Positions 1-11,558 of a stretch of DNA of 64,000 nt are shown in pieces (position 1 is the first letter of the stretch; every line of letters begins with the position of its first letter). This DNA comes from Straminergon stramineum (taxonomy: Eukaryota > Streptophyta > Bryopsida > Hypnales > Calliergonaceae). The DNA lies in NCBI GenBank assembly GCA_963920665.1, contig OY987271.1, forward strand, positions 4,590,501 through 4,654,500, in the 5' to 3' direction. A program made the translations under genes and the position numbers. The notes beneath the pieces are model-generated. The model saw only the letters and a list, made by a program, of their open reading frames with translations. It was not told the DNA's origin and made no database searches.

Positions 1-367
1 TCTCGGTGGCGCGGGGGTGGGTGTGCGAGGGGTTGATGCCGCCCTTGGCAAAGTCGATGCGAGCAGCAGAGATGCCCAAAGTGTTCAATCCGACGAACTG
101 GAGCACGGATGCAGGCGTGACGACGGCGTTATTGGGGTTGTTGGTGTTTCCTGCGTTCTTCAAGCCAGCAAACGTGAAGTCGTCCGCGGAGACCTTATCG
201 GCTGGCTTGCAGGTGAGTCCGTTGATGGTAGTTCCGCTCTTCAAGTCCGCGACGCAGAAGTCCTGGAGCGGATCCTCGTTCGCGGCCATGGCGAGCATGG
301 GCACCAGCGCCAAGCTCAGGAACACGGCAACAGTCACCCACACGCTACGCCGGGTCAAGATGCCCAC
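1..367 (-). pseudogene. 5' part of a germin-like protein gene, start codons lost, cut by window edge
   Basis: Codons 1-122 align without indels to the two intact germin-like genes at 56.0 and 62.8 kb; the window edge cuts the gene just after the first cupin box (HTHPRATE). The hydrophobic secretion signal, both cysteines of the N-terminal disulfide and the HxH plus E metal ligands are kept. Both ATG codons used by the other copies are changed: codon 1 is GTG (365-367) and codon 4 is TTG. Upstream in the same frame there is a stop and no ATG. The next in-frame ATGs fall near the end of the signal peptide (the VPMLAM stretch), so a protein starting there would lose most of its export signal. 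GGINPP in the other copies is GGINPS here. A TATA box and upstream blocks survive. Likely a recently disabled copy, or one using a non-AUG or unseen upstream start. Confidence 0.8.
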
Positions 368-502
368 GTCGACTGGCTGCGACAATCGGTGCTGCTCGAA
401 TTGGAAATATATCCGGATCAGGTCTGAAATTCAAGTGAAGCTCTGTCCGTTGTAAGAGAGTAACGTGCACTGAGGTGGTTGTGGAAGCTGGAGGATGGCA
501 CT

Positions 503-597
503 GAAATGGTTGCTGCTGTTACAATTGTTTGGGTTGTTGGGGGTTATATATAAACATCCTAAGGGCATCAACGTTGAAGCTTGTTAGCCAAGACGCG
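503..597 (-). promoter_or_regulatory. Promoter and leader blocks of the left germin-like copy
   Basis: Read on the minus strand there is a GCGTCTTGG-type block (576-597), then a TATA box (TTATATATAA, 544-554), then a leader block (503-528) with CAATTGT and AGCAGCAACCAT. The same three blocks in the same order precede the two intact copies. The TATA box lies about 180 bp upstream of the lost start codon. Confidence 0.55.
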
Positions 598-3500
598 GAG
601 TGGCTGGAAGGAATTGAACTCAGGTGGTTTCTACACAGAGAACAATATTGCGGCTGGGTTTGTAAACAAGAAAAGATCCGGTCCAGTGATAGTCAGAGGA
701 GTTCAGCTGTTCGGACAAGAAAGTCGCCCAAGGGAGGTCCTGCCTGTGTGAATGGAGACTAAATCGGAACTCCACTTTCTACCTTGTTAGTTGTTAACTA
801 AGATTCATGGTATTAAAAAACTCGGCTTTTTGCTGATGGAAAATTTGGAACTTTGGTCAATTTTGGGTTTATGATTGTCTTTGATTTCATTTGAAATTGT
901 GAATTCATGAAACGGAAGCTTCATTGACAGTACATGTAGACTGTACTTGACAGGAACATTCTCCTCTTAGTCAGTACATCTAAATGGGAACTAAGAGAGG
1001 ATTCTAATGCACTTTGCATTTCAACATGCATTATTTGGACATTGTGTGAATATGTTATGAGTTTTCAGAATATTATCTCTAGGTGTATGAAAAACAACCT
1101 TAGGTTCTCACAAGCTTTCATGTTTTGATTTTGTACATCATGTATAATCAATTTCTAGATTTTTGTAACCCTTTTGGTCCAACCATTGGTGTCACATTTT
1201 GGGTAATGTTGTGTGTGTGTAATATTGCTAGTATACATACTTTAATGGATTTTTTTTCAAAATTTGGTTTACATCACGTTAATGAGTCAAGCATCATGCC
1301 ACATTTGGATGGACAACTAATCAACAAAACATCAATATTCAACCCCAACATCTATCAAAAATCAAAATCTTGAAAAATAAATAAATAAATTTTGGATTGA
1401 TATGAATCCTAATACGTCAATGTGTCCCGATCAACACTAATAGAGTGACCAATATTTCAATGGGAAAAGTCAATGTCACATGGGGATAGAAAATCTTGAA
1501 ATGAGTATGGAAGCTTTTCTTGGTCCATTAGTATTGTACTATAATGGGAGTAGGATATTTGAAATGATTGAATGAGCTAACGTTTGATGCCTTAATTCAA
1601 AATCCCACATAAACTATTGCATCACTTATAGTCATGAGGCCCTACTAACCTATTTCTATAATGAACTTATCTTATTTCCAACATTTTAATCATTAATAGA
1701 CTATGAACTTGTTTGATTTTTATTAGTCAAATCCTCTCCTTATTCCATTCTAAAATATTGAATTTCTCTAAAGTTTTGAATTAGATGTTGACGGGATGAA
1801 TTTCAAGGCATTCTCAAATTAAAGCAATTCATTTTGAAATGTTAAACAAAATATACAAATAGTAGGTTTCAAAGGCCCTTCTATCAAACAAGTACAATTG
1901 AAGTCTTGAAGAAGAAACAATTAAAGATGACATGACATTATAGCTAACTAGCTAAGTATATGGATATGCACTATATAGCATACTTAGCGGTCAAATTTCC
2001 ATTAAAAGTTACTAGAAAACATTCATGATTGTACTAGAATTTTGTACTCATTTCCCTCACTATAGTGGTTAGTGGTATATTATTATATGTCATACTTATT
2101 TTGATTATTAATAAGCACAATTCTTATAATATTACCTTCACATATTGTCTACACTACCGAGCCATAAGTCTTATATGATTAGGAGGGATGAGTTTTATAA
2201 TCCTTAAAAAAATTATTTCTTTACATAATCAAAACAAATATATTTTGTGTTAAAATATGAATTTATCATTCATCATTTTTTACCGAAAAAACTCGATATC
2301 TTAATATATTTATCTTTAATTTTTTGAACTAAAAAATTATTCATATAAAATTTATATGATTTCCTTTAATAGATTCTTCATAGAAATCATGGTCATTAAC
2401 TTGGTACTAACAACCATTTTTAGAATATTGGAAAATTTTTAGAAATAATGAAAAGGCTAGTAAATCAAAATATATTATGAACTTGTAATTGGTCTATTTT
2501 TTGAAATAATATCTACAGAAATTTGGTATCTAAAACAAACTTAGTTTCAATAAATATCAAACTTCAAGAAATTGACGAAAATAATAAAGAACCAAAGTAA
2601 AATGCAATTTTCTATTGTATTTTTTGAAAATTTTGAAAATCAAATAATAGATTTTGAAGCTAAATTTTTAGTTGGATTTTATTACATTTAAATTCAAAAT
2701 TGGATTTAAATTTTGTTTAGCCCAAAAATCTTGCAATTCTAAAATAGGATGTGTCCCAATCAAACTCAATTGTAGCTTTAAAAGCATTCAATCTCATCTT
2801 CGCAAGGCCAAATAAAAAGCTTTCTTATAATTGTAGACTTTCTAATCTTGCAATCTATACTAAGAAAGTATCCAAATATTTTCTACACATTTATATGGTA
2901 GTCTAGTAAATTTTAATTTAGATAAATTTCAACAAAAATATTTTCTTTTGTCATTTATGTTCAATGGTACATTGATACTAGTCTTAAGCAATTCATGCTT
3001 GAACTATTCCCACTTTCTTTAGAGTTTAGTCCCTATTCCCCTTACGGCCTATATATTGATACAATTTATAGCCACTTACCATTTTGATGCATCTAACAAT
3101 TGGATAAACAAATTTTCTTACAAAAAATTAATATCATCTTTTCACACAAGACAACAAATTGTCTTCGAATGTGTATTCAATAAATGAAATTGCTACTATC
3201 TAAATTTTCATTGAAAAATGAATACAAAGTATTCATTTTTTTTAAGTATTATTGAAATGCTAAAAATGTATTATTTGATATTTTTTGATATTTTTATAAT
3301 CATATATTTGTTCATTTTTGTACTTTTTATAGAGATCTATTATGTAGAACAAAGGGAATACAACAAAGGTATGATTGTATGAGATTCAAAATTCAAGACC
3401 AAACTCTAAGTGGAGCCAACAATTGGTGGAAAACTCTACACAAAAATCATTGATTACCTAGTAGATGTGTAATCTAAACCTTATATTAGATTAAACTGTT

Positions 3501-3622
3501 AGAGTGTTTTTTTTATACAATGAGATCTAGGAAATCGTGAAGCATCCAACAACATTTTTGGTACTATTGGAAAGCTCTCTCCAAAGAGGGAAGCACAGAC
3601 TTTGTTTCATGATACTTTGACT
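598..3622. other. AT-rich intergenic DNA
   Basis: About 3 kb of AT-rich sequence with short A/T runs and small simple repeats such as AAAT near 1375-1390. Only short scattered reading frames without recognisable domains. No gene or RNA gene supported. Confidence 0.6.
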
Positions 3623-4885
3623 ATGGGGTGGAAGGCATCGGTGCTATTTTGTGAGCTTGTGAGCCTGTGAGCGTGAGCTTATGAGCATACAACTTTTTAG
3701 AGATCCTATTTAAAAAATTTGGTTAAAATTTCCTATTTTTAGTAAATTTTATTAATACCTATCACTGTGGACCTATTACCATGGTCCCTTGAACAACCTT
3801 GATGTGCCATTCATTGGACTTCACTAGATTTTAAGAAAAAAAAATTGACGATTAATTAGGATTCTTTTGAAATAAAATATGGTTGTTCTATTAAAAATGA
3901 GTTTTTAATGATCACTCCCCTCTTGCTACTTGGTACCCCTCGGTGCCGAGGGGAGCTCACTGATCATGAAAAATTATTTAAAAAAAACAAAAAAAAGTTT
4001 TTTTTTTTTTTTTAAATAATTTTTCATGGGCGGGTGGCTCCCCTTGGAGCTGAGAGGTACCAAGAAGCAAGAGGGGAGTGATCAATCAAACAACAATTTG
4101 ATCAAAATAGAAGAGATCAATTCCCGAGAGGTCCCACAAGAAGACAATGATCAACTAATCAACATTTGGGTGTAACTAAGTTCATTCCTAACACAAATAA
4201 TCCTTATCAACCAAATATTTTCTTAAAATCTTAACAGTCTTAAGAATATTTTTCTAAAATGTTAACAAGTCTAATTTCTAACACATTAAGAATTTAAGAT
4301 ATAAGCGAAGGTACTTCCCTCATTAGCCCTGAGAAGATCCATAGTACTATAAGATAGTGATCAACAAAAATGAAACTTGGTGTGGCTAAGTTCTTTCGAC
4401 ACATGTATGAAATCTTATCAACAATTTTTTTTCTATAATCTAAAGAAATTCAATAATAGCACATCAAGAAAAAATTATTGGTTTGTTCCCATTGACCTCA
4501 AGAGGATCTATGTTCTTATAGGACAACGATCAACCAATATCCTAAACAAACTTATTTCCATCTCCATTCATCATTCACATCAATTGGATTCTTCATCTTC
4601 ATAATGTATACTTCTAGATATGATTCAAAATTAGAATTTTTGTCTGAATTCTACATATCTACAGTAATAGATCAACGGTAATAGGTACGTGGTAGTAGGT
4701 ACTAAAATTTACTATAAATAATAAATTTTGATCCAAATTTTAAGATGGAATCTATTTTTTGAAATATTAATAAGTTTCTAATGCTTTTTCAAATTTTTGA
4801 GCTCAACGCTCACATAATCCCTGCTCAACGCTCATGGGCTCATGCTCACAAGCTCACAAAATAGCACCGCTGCCTTCCACCCCAT
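3623..4885. mobile_element. Non-autonomous inverted-repeat element, 1.26 kb
   Basis: The left end (ATGGGGTGGAAGGCATCGG, then GTGCTATTTTGTGAGCTTG) recurs in reverse complement at the right end with few mismatches. Similarity continues imperfectly inward through short GAGC/GTGAGC subterminal repeats and AT-rich DNA with a second shared block (GTACCTATTACC-like). No coding capacity is visible. The terminal CRGYGGTGCTATTTTGTGAGC type is compatible with a hAT-like MITE, but no clear target-site duplication was found, so the superfamily is open. Confidence 0.55.
3909..4084. mobile_element. Foldback MITE nested in the 3.6-4.9 kb element
   Basis: The left arm starts TGATCACTCCCCTCTTGC and the right arm is its reverse complement, ending GGGGAGTGATCA. 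The arms are about 70 bp, interrupted by small mismatches, around an A-run/T-run centre at 3970-4015. The whole unit can fold into one hairpin. It sits entirely within the larger inverted-repeat element, so it inserted later or is its core. Confidence 0.6.
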
Positions 4886-5735
4886 CCTTCTTATTTGGGT
4901 GCTTGATCTTGTCAGGTTGTTGGTTAACGTGCTACAATACATTATATCTTGCATTTTTTAATCAATTGGCATGTTGATTGGCTCCTCGATTTGCAAAGAC
5001 ATTAATACTTTGAGATTGACTTTGTTTGGCGTGTCTCGAGGGTGGGAATGAATGGGGCACAGTAGACTCCCGGAGGGAATAGGGCCCGGACCACCCCATT
5101 CACCCAGCCACGTTTGGCGAGAATGAGTGGCGATGCTCTTAAGCAACACAGTTCATGGATCAGACATGCATGCTCATAACTTTTGTCAAAGCCAAGCTTG
5201 GATCTCGGTTCCCCAATCCCAAGTTGGATCTCACCTCACAGCCTTGGTCGGTCACTGGGATCTTGGGACCTTGTTTCTACAACTTGGGACCTGCTGCTCT
5301 TCTAACTCTGACTACGAGTTGCCCCTTCTAGTTTCTCTTATTTAAAAAAACAACCTAATGGACTTTAACTAATGGTTACTGTAACTTTGGTTGGACTTTT
5401 GATTTTTTTGCTAAGAACTACTTAACTAATAATAAACTCTTACTTGTAATATTTTGGGGGTTTGGGGGAACTTCCTTAAGCTAATTCAAAATATAACTTT
5501 CTTACCCAAACGTAATTTGGGAATTTTGGGGGGAATTTCTCTCTAACAAATTTTTTCTCTAACTAACTAGTCACAACAATAACTCTAACTGTAGTATTTT
5601 TGGGTTTTTTGGGTATTTTCTCTCAAGCAACTCAAAATATGGAAATAAAGATGACAAATTGAAAGCAAATTCATAAGCCCTCTCGTACATGTAGAAGTAA
5701 AACAAAATGGAATTTTCAAAGAAAACACTTATCCC
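4886..5735. other. Intergenic DNA with a small palindromic patch
   Basis: No gene recognised. A GC-richer patch at 5038-5113 contains an imperfect inverted repeat (GTGGGAATGAATGGGG against CCCCATTCACCCA) bordered by GTTTGGCG on both sides. It may be a remnant of a small element. Confidence 0.35.
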
Positions 5736-6716
5736 TTAACCCCTAAAAGCCCCAAGGTTTTTTGGGGTCTAGAGACATCATTGCTTTTGAAGTGTTATAG
5801 ATCAAAATGCCACTTAGGTATAGAAATTTCAACCATACAATCTTGTAGTGTACATGTTGTAGATGACATGAATCAAATTTGGAGTCACTTGGCCAAGTAG
5901 ATTGCAAGATTATAATGTTTTAGTGCTGAAAAAGGATGTTGAAATTTTCCTAGTAACACATTTAGAGGTGAAATTCGATTTCTAAACCTACTCAAATGAA
6001 AAAAATTTAAATTATAAAGTGATTTAAAACCATTTTACAAACACATTAGTGAAAAAATATCATTCAATTGACTCATTGTATCTGCATAATGGCTTTGAAA
6101 TGTCAAAAAATAGCAAGAAAAGTTGCAAAAATCACATCAAAACCTAAACCTCCTTCTACTAAAATGCTTCTCAGATCCTCATAACTTCTTGGATTGAAAT
6201 GAAATTTTAGACACACAAACTAGACTAGTATGCGCAACTTGACAATTTTTTATTATTGAAAACAGATATTGTATGAAGAAGAAACAAGCTACCGAAGCTC
6301 ATTGTAATCCAAAAATGTTGAGATTTTGAACTTCGAATTGCTCCCAAACATTCCAAACATCTTGGATTGACATGAAAATTCTACTACAATAACTAGGCTT
6401 CAAGGGGAACAAAACTCAACAAATTTTATTGAAAACAAACATTAGATGAAGGAGATACAAGCCCTCGAAGTTGTAGCCATCAAATGCAGTTTGGTGAACT
6501 CATATAGAACCTGTGAACTTCGATTGGCTTCCAAAAGATCATTTCATCTTGGATTGATCTGAAACTTTGACCACACGAACTAGAAAAGCGAGAAAAAATT
6601 TTCCAAGAAGTTTTTTTGAATTTGGACATCGGATGCAAAAGTTACAATACTTTGAATTGGACTTGAAACTATGTGAGGACACTTTAATTTGGTCCCCTGG
6701 GGTGTTGAGGGGTTAA
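5736..6716. mobile_element. AT-rich element with TTAACCCCT ends
   Basis: The left end reads TTAACCCCTAAAAGCCCC and the right end is ACCCC...GGGGTTAA in reverse orientation, giving a short inverted terminal repeat. The interior is AT-rich and non-coding. It contains GTAGATTGCAAGAT (5897-5910), a motif found in other AT-rich repeats of this window (29777, 31858), and a degenerate tandem repeat. Similar TTAACCC(C/T)T ends border the foldback element at 57.05 kb and AT-rich segments near 28.7 and 31.9 kb. Confidence 0.4.
6185..6600. repeat. Three degenerate ~170-190 bp direct repeats
   Basis: The phrase CTTGGATTGAnnTGAAA followed by an ACTAG-containing tail recurs near 6192, 6361 and 6550. Each time a GAAnCAAGC/ACAAGCC-type stretch and a GAACTTCGAATTG-like stretch follow. 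The spacing of about 169 and 189 bp suggests an old tandem array inside the surrounding AT-rich element. Confidence 0.45.
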
Positions 6717-8112
6717 ACACTCAAAGCCAAGTGTTCATTCTCAAATTTTAGAAAAAGGGGGGGGGGGGAGGGGGGCACTTATTCAGTGATTCACCAAGAC
6801 TTTGAAGATGGCATGCCAATGCTTTGTTATACAACAAATTTTGCTTCAAAATAATAATCGTTTAATCGAAGAACTTACTAGAACAAGCTTCAGTTAGCAA
6901 TGACCAAATCAAGTCTATGATTTTTTCCAAAAATATTTTGAAAATTAACCTAATTAACCTTGAGATATTTTATGAATAACCCCAAGATAATTTCGAAATA
7001 ATTCTTGTTTAATCATAGATGGGTTTTTTTAAAGCAAGGTTTGAGATCTTGATCAAATCCAATCTTCCATTTTTCTAAAGATATTTTGAAAATTAACTTT
7101 TCAATTACCACTAATTACTCTAAAAAGTCAAACCTATTGTTGGATCCTCTTTATCTTTTAGGAAACAACTCCAAATTGAAAACCGATTGCGCCATTGTAT
7201 TCTAAAGACCCAAATAAGCCTATGAAGCCCCTTACCCCCTATTTCTAAGCCATTATGGCTCATAAAAACCACTAATAGTAATTCCAAAGAAAAGTCAAAA
7301 ACTCCAATTATTGGAATTTGTATTTTCTAAAGAAACGAACTAGCTAAGGTTGTTTGGAGGGGTTGTGAGAGTAAGAAAAAAACCCTCATTTGTAATATTT
7401 GAACACCATAAGCTCCTCATATGCTGGTCAAACCACTTCCAACTTGTAAATTCTTTGTAAATTCGATGTCATTGTTGATTTTGATACTTGCCAATGTTGA
7501 AATGACTTCAAACTTTATAGGGAACTTTATTAGCACACAGACCTATTGTAGTTTTTAGTAGAATTTTATAGCAACATGGGTAATTTCTAGGAATTTATGA
7601 CTATGTTTAAAGGCAGTTCATTTCCCATGGAGTCATTGAGAAAATTTTAGAAAAATCCGAAACTTTTTGGATAGCTTCCATGAAACTCCAAAAACCAAAG
7701 TGCAACAGTACATTTTACTTTGCACCATTCATTGGGATTTGGCAAGCTAAAATTAGCAACTCCTTTTTCATTTTCACTTGAGGAGGAAATCATTCTTGTA
7801 TCGGAAAATCTTGAAACAACTGGCTCCAATGTCTGCTCATGGCATGCTTTTAAACCAAAAACACCATTCTTCGTGCTCCGATCACTCTCCTTGCCCTTAT
7901 TTGCATTTGGATTCAATATTCTATAAGTTATATATAAATAACAAATTACCAATTCAAATTTTTGACGAAATGGATGATGACCTTTAACTAGGCTCTCTAG
8001 ACCTAAAATAGACTAAGCCAAGTTGTCACATACACTTTGCATGATTACTTTAGTATGGACAAGACACTAGAATTGGCTAACAAACTAACTCTTACTTCTT
8101 TCAAAATCAATT
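6717..8112. other. AT-rich intergenic DNA
   Basis: Starts with an interrupted G run (6757-6775). The reading frames around 7647-7987 lie opposite one another on both strands and show no domain; I do not consider them genes. Confidence 0.5.
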
Positions 8113-8336
8113 AAATAACCTCTCAAACTCTTAACTAGGCACTAGAATTAGGGGAATGGAGTATTTTAGATACTTTGTATTTCTAGGAAGATACCTCACC
8201 ATATTTGTAGGGACTTCTACCAAATACCACTCAAGCACTCTTTTTATGTCTTTTTTCACTTAAATATGCTCAAAACCTAACACAACCCCTCCCCAAAATA
8301 AAACCTTGAGTTCCAAGTGCCAACTTGAGGGCTCAC
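8113..8336 (-). repeat. Dispersed repeat, inverted copy of 47317-47540, possibly LTR-derived
   Basis: The reverse complement of this segment matches 47317-47540 over about 220 bp with scattered differences (shared pieces: CTTGGAACTCAAGGTTTT, AAGACATAAAAAGAG, GGTATTTGGTAGAAGTCC, GTGCCTAGTT). In both places the segment is bordered by DNA rich in GGACGG/GTCCGTC-like motifs (8340-8560 and 8700-8830 here). This suggests the long terminal repeat of one retrotransposon family in two orientations. Confidence 0.5.
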
Positions 8337-10199
8337 AATTGGTGGACGGCGGTGTAGGTCATGGATGGCAAACACACTAGCGCATTGGTGAACGGTGGAC
8401 ACATGTCTCAAAAATTCAAAAATTGAAGTCAAAAATAGCAAAAGAAATTAACTAGTAATGCATAGTGAGCGTCCGCCCAAGTGTCTGCCCATCCATGTGT
8501 TTGACAAGTAGATGGAAGGGTGGCCATGTGGATAGCTAGGCATTTGTCTACTATACCCTAGCAATCAACCTCTTTTTCCATACCCGATTGGAGATTTTGG
8601 AATTTGGGGGAGTGTACTATACCATTGGAAAGTTCCTAAAGATACCTTTTCAATAGTATATAACAAACTCCAAAATTCCAAAAAATGAATTTGGAAATGA
8701 TCAAAAAAATTAACTGCTAGTATATAGTGAGTGTGTGCTCAAGTGTCCACTCGTTTGCCTTCTGGATTGTACGTCTACTTGTTCGCGTAATTATTCGCCC
8801 ATCCACCAAGTCTTCCATTTGTCCTAGGTGATTGCAATGTTTACTTTCCAAAGTATTGAGGGCTTTTGGAAAAGAGCCTCAAATACACTAAATCTCAAAG
8901 ACAAATTCACATTAGAAAATCACTTAGAAAAATTGTGGAGTAGAATTTGTGGAGCCATAAATTGGTTGGGCTTGGATACACTAGTGTATGGAGTCATGGA
9001 GTCGTGGATAGATTGGCAAGGTCGTGGACGGTGTTGTGGCGTATTTCTACCTATTTGGAAAAGCATGGGGCTTCTAGCTATAATAGATGTTTGTGAAAAA
9101 GGAAAAAAAAATAATGAACAAAGAAACCCTATCTTCCTACTAACAACTTAAATAGTCACCAACCTTCAATTTTCACCCAACAAGCCTAACTACCTTACTA
9201 TTTGGAATCAAAATAGAAATAGAAAGATGTCTATCTCTTAGCTAATACACGGCCCTCATCATGACAATAGGCAAGCAATTTTTTTTCATGAAAGCATACA
9301 CAAACTAGTAGATAAACTGACAAATGGGTAGACGGACTAGTAGATACACAGGCATGGTTGCGGATGGATTGGCAGATGGACTAGCTGAATCATGGACGTG
9401 TTGGTAGACTGGCGAACAGACTTGCTAAGTCACAAATGGGTTGCTGGAATGGTGGATGGACAATACTGTGGATTGGCCTCATCAACAAGGATGACTGCTG
9501 GTATGGTGGATGGGTAAAGAAAAGTACCCTATGATAAAACAATATAAAATTGAATGTCAAAAGACATCCCAAGGGGTAGTGTCCGCAGACACTAGACATC
9601 CAAATGTGTATCATTACATCTAGACATCATGTCAACCTTGCTTAGGAAGTTGTGAGCCCCCAATTTGTCACCAAGGGCTCACTCTTTTTTTTTTTTTTTT
9701 CGTATTCTGTCATTTTCATTGCACTTTATTATACAAAAAAACCCTAAAAAGAGTGTAGAACCAAAATAAGAATGTCACATTCCAATATAGTATTTGGTCT
9801 AGTTTGAGTATATTGTAGCTAGAATGGCCCAACCACGAGTTATAAATAGGTTAGAACCCAACTAATCATGGCAAATAGGTCAATTATGAGTGATAGGCGT
9901 ATCACGCTCAGAACCCCACATGGGACAGACATTTCTAGGCTAGATTTGGTTGAGGGAACCTTGATGAGGCATAGGAATCAGTTCACGAAGATAGTTTCTA
10001 GTTTCCCCATTCCACCGACGAAATAGCAGAACCCCAACTTGTTCACTTGCAGATGTCAAAAATACCAAGGCAGGACCATGGAGGAATCTAAGGTCTAAGA
10101 AGGGTGGTTTAGGGTTAAACCCATGCCTGGAAACCAATGGCAAAGTTAGTTTGCCAAGATCCCTCCCCGGTGTGGAAGATTCCCTGGCCACCGATAATT
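8337..10199. other. Non-coding repeat-derived DNA with GGATGG/GGACGG motifs
   Basis: The stretch 9300-9480 is an irregular string of short units around GATGGACTAG, GTGGATGGA and similar. A run of T lies at 9687-9702. No protein-coding gene recognised. Confidence 0.35.
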
Positions 10200-10918
10200 A
10201 AACTATGGGGTGGAAATTGTCCCCCTTGGGCTGATGTGTGGAGTAATAATATGAGCCTACACATGTGTTGTGGTATCTCATGGGAGGTTCTATGAAAAGT
10301 TTCGTAATTTTCTGATAGTCAAAAGATCTCTTTCTAGACAATCAACAGCCCAAACCTGTGATGGGAAATTCTTGGAAATTCTCCATGTGGCGGTAAAATC
10401 CCACTAAAAATTAGCATAGCTTCATTTATGTTAATAATCTTTCCTGACAAGTTTCACGACATTTTGATAGTTAGAAGTACCCGAACCTTCAACATTCCTC
10501 AACAATTAACGGGCAATAAAGTTCACGGCGGGTTTGCTCGGCAGAGTAGGAGTATACGAAAGCAGAATGGAGCGCAAGATAGGTCTTTTTTCACTCCCTC
10601 GTACCTACTTAGGATCCTAGGCTAGTTACTTTGGCTAGAAAAGTCCAGCCCCAAAAGTTGGGATTTTCCTTGGGTTTCGGCGTTAAGTTAGTGCTAGGTT
10701 TCGTTGTGATTTTGAAGATAGAAAAAGGAGAAGGGAATTTTCTCTATCTAAAGATGGCCTTCTGAAGCCAATGTCACAATCCGTTTGTGATTCAGAGTTA
10801 ATCTCCAAAATTTAGCTTAGTGGGCCAACACAGGATGAAAACCTTGAGTTTTGGATGAAAATCCAAGAAGATAAGGTTAACTTAGATGAACAAGGAGAAG
10901 TGGGTGTTCGGGAAAGAG

Positions 10919-10925
10919 TATAAAA
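10919..10925 (+). promoter_or_regulatory. TATA-box-like element
   Basis: AGTATAAAAGGGC is a good match to a plant RNA polymerase II TATA box, followed by a C/T-rich stretch. It may be the U3/R boundary of an old LTR. No gene start is visible downstream. Confidence 0.3.
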
Positions 10926-11441
10926 GGGCACCCCTTTTCTTCTCTCACCAACCCCTTTTTTTTGTCTAATTGGGTCCGTTGGGTCCAATTTATGTTGAAA
11001 TTGTGGCATTTTTAGCCACAAACCTTGCAACAGTGTTTTTTGGGCACTTTTGGCCATTGTTGTTGTTTTTGGAGCTTGCAAGATCTTTTGTGGGTCCCTT
11101 GCCTTCTCTTTTGATTGAGCGTGGTATTAACCCTTCCAAGCTTGAGCTTGGGAGTTTGTCTACTTTACCTTGTTACTAGAGCTTGTGTGCGTTTACTTTG
11201 GTGGGTCCCTTTCGGCCACCCTCTTTGTCTTGTCATTGTACTAACCCTAGAGCAACCCCCCATATGATTGGTGATGCCACTTTGGGGGGCCTTTAGTGCA
11301 AGTCGTTGATGTTACTAACCCGTGTCGCTAGCCTTTCAGTGTCCAAGGCCATTTCTTTGTCTTTTGTCCTTGCCTCTAACTGGTGACGTGTTATTTCTTG
11401 TTGAGAGAAACGAGGGTGTGAGGGTAATGGGTCCCGCCTGT

Positions 11442-11558
11442 ACGGCAAAGCTTTGAACCCCTTAGGGGTGAAAAGTCTTAGTGGTGCGTTAAAAAGGGAA
11501 ATGACGGCGAAGCTTTGAACCCCCTTGGAGATAAAAAAACCTTAGCGGTGCGTTAAAA
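11442..11558. repeat. Tandem duplication, 62-bp period
   Basis: Two copies of a unit beginning ACGGCRAAGCTTTGAACCCC and ending GTGGTGCGTTAAAA or GCGGTGCGTTAAAA lie head to tail at 11442 and 11504. Confidence 0.7.
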
